Positions 12,111 through 12,777 of a DNA stretch of 12,777 nucleotides are shown here, in pieces. The notes beneath the pieces are model-generated. The model did no database searches, was not told where the DNA came from, and worked only from the letters and a program-made list of their open reading frames with translations. A program made the position numbers and the translations under genes. Origin of the DNA: an uncultured Thermomicrobiales bacterium (GTDB taxonomy: Bacteria; Chloroflexota; Chloroflexia; Thermomicrobiales; UBA6265); NCBI GenBank assembly GCA_902806395.1, contig CADCWH010000242.1, forward strand, positions 1 to 12,777, read 5' to 3'. Position 1 is the first letter of the stretch, and the number at the start of each line of letters is the position of its first letter.

Positions 12111-12777
12111 ATGAAGGACGAACGCATCCCCGTCGCGGTCCTCGGCGCTACCGGTAGCGTCGGGCAGCGGTTCGTGCAGTTGTTGGCTACGCACCCCTGG
12201 TTCCGGGTAGCCGAATTGGTCGCCTCCGACCGGTCGACCGGACGACCGTACCACGAGGCGACCGACTGGCGACTCGACGCCACCATGCCAAACGATGCCG
12301 CCGATCTGAGGGTGCGGGGCTATGGCGACGCTCTCGAGAGTCCCGTCGTCTTCTCGGCACTGCCCGGTGAGGTCGCGGAGGAGATCGAGCGGCGCCTGGC
12401 CCGCGACGGGCACGCCGTCCTCTCCAACACCAGCACCCACCGGATGACCCCGGATGTCCCCCTCCTGATCCCGGAGGTCAACCCGGACAACGTCGCCGCG
12501 ATCGAGACCCAGCGCCGGGAGCGGGGCTGGAAGGGGTTCATCGTCACCAACCCGAACTGCTCGGCGATCCACATGGTCCTGACCCTGAAACCGCTCCAGG
12601 ACGCCTTCGGTCTCGACGCCGTCTCGGTCACGACGATGCAGGCGGTCTCGGGGGCGGGCTACCCGGGCGTGTCCTCGTTGGACATGATCGACAACGTGGT
12701 CCCGTTCATCGGCTCCGAGGAGGAGAAGATGGCCGAGGAGACCCAGAAGCTCCTCGGGGGGTATGGGGACGGCCCCG
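12111..12777 (+). CDS. asd: Aspartate-semialdehyde dehydrogenase, archaeal/fungal type (3' end beyond window)
   Basis: The first 222 codons are present. The enzyme reduces aspartyl-4-phosphate to aspartate-4-semialdehyde with NADPH, the step after aspartate kinase. VAVLGATGSVGQRF (8-21) is the nucleotide-binding loop, and NPNCSAIHM contains the catalytic C150. The segment AGYPGVSSLDMIDNVVPF followed by IGSEEEKMAEE is characteristic of the archaeal/fungal class of this enzyme (TIGR00978-type) rather than the common bacterial class. The start at 12111 has GAGAGGAG at 7 bases. It lies 204 bp after the kinase gene on the same strand. Confidence 0.93.
   Translation, partial: MKDERIPVAVLGATGSVGQRFVQLLATHPWFRVAELVASDRSTGRPYHEATDWRLDATMPNDAADLRVRGYGDALESPVVFSALPGEVAEEIERRLARDGHAVLSNTSTHRMTPDVPLLIPEVNPDNVAAIETQRRERGWKGFIVTNPNCSAIHMVLTLKPLQDAFGLDAVSVTTMQAVSGAGYPGVSSLDMIDNVVPFIGSEEEKMAEETQKLLGGYGDGP

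Overview
The window is a GC-rich bacterial chromosomal segment whose genes use mostly G/C-ending codons. Gene content suggests a Chloroflexota (Thermomicrobia/Sphaerobacter-like) organism: an L,D-transpeptidase preceded by repeat modules familiar from that phylum, an archaeal/fungal-type aspartate-semialdehyde dehydrogenase, many small secreted or membrane-anchored proteins, and a stand-alone XPB-N-like protein. This placement is inference from gene types and composition, not from a marker gene. I see no tRNA, rRNA, CRISPR, prophage or insertion sequence.

Layout. The left edge (1-92, minus) holds the first 30 codons of an AsnC/Lrp-type regulator. A 727-bp gene-free stretch with candidate operator boxes, a promoter and a structured leader leads to a secreted C39-like cysteine peptidase (820-1914, plus). 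It converges on a DAO-family FAD oxidoreductase (2057-3274, minus). A divergent region with a folded leader precedes a 785-aa XPB-N/helicase-associated-domain protein (3570-5927), then a small cupin (6077-6433) followed by two back-to-back hairpins. Next comes a pair encoding a small membrane-anchored protein of unknown function (6772-7302) and a TlpA/ResA-like thioredoxin (7373-7993). A secreted L,D-transpeptidase (8378-9721) follows and ends in a 16-bp hairpin.

The right part is a lysine/threonine/methionine biosynthesis block: aspartate kinase (10449-11906) and aspartate-semialdehyde dehydrogenase (12111 to beyond the window), the first two steps of the aspartate pathway. The aspartate kinase control region is the most interesting non-coding stretch. 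It has a good promoter (TTGCCC-N17-TATGAT) and a 42-codon ORF starting where transcription should start, with an Ile/Met/Thr cluster near its end. A terminator with a GAGA tetraloop and U-rich tail follows, and then about 250 nt of structured leader before the gene. This has the layout of a transcription attenuator sensing aspartate-family end products. That is a hypothesis and I could not identify a known riboswitch there.

Several other genes share a cell-envelope theme: the C39 peptidase, the thioredoxin and the L,D-transpeptidase all act outside the membrane. The genes are mostly separately transcribed; only the 6772-7993 pair is a likely two-gene operon, and lysC-asd may be co-regulated.
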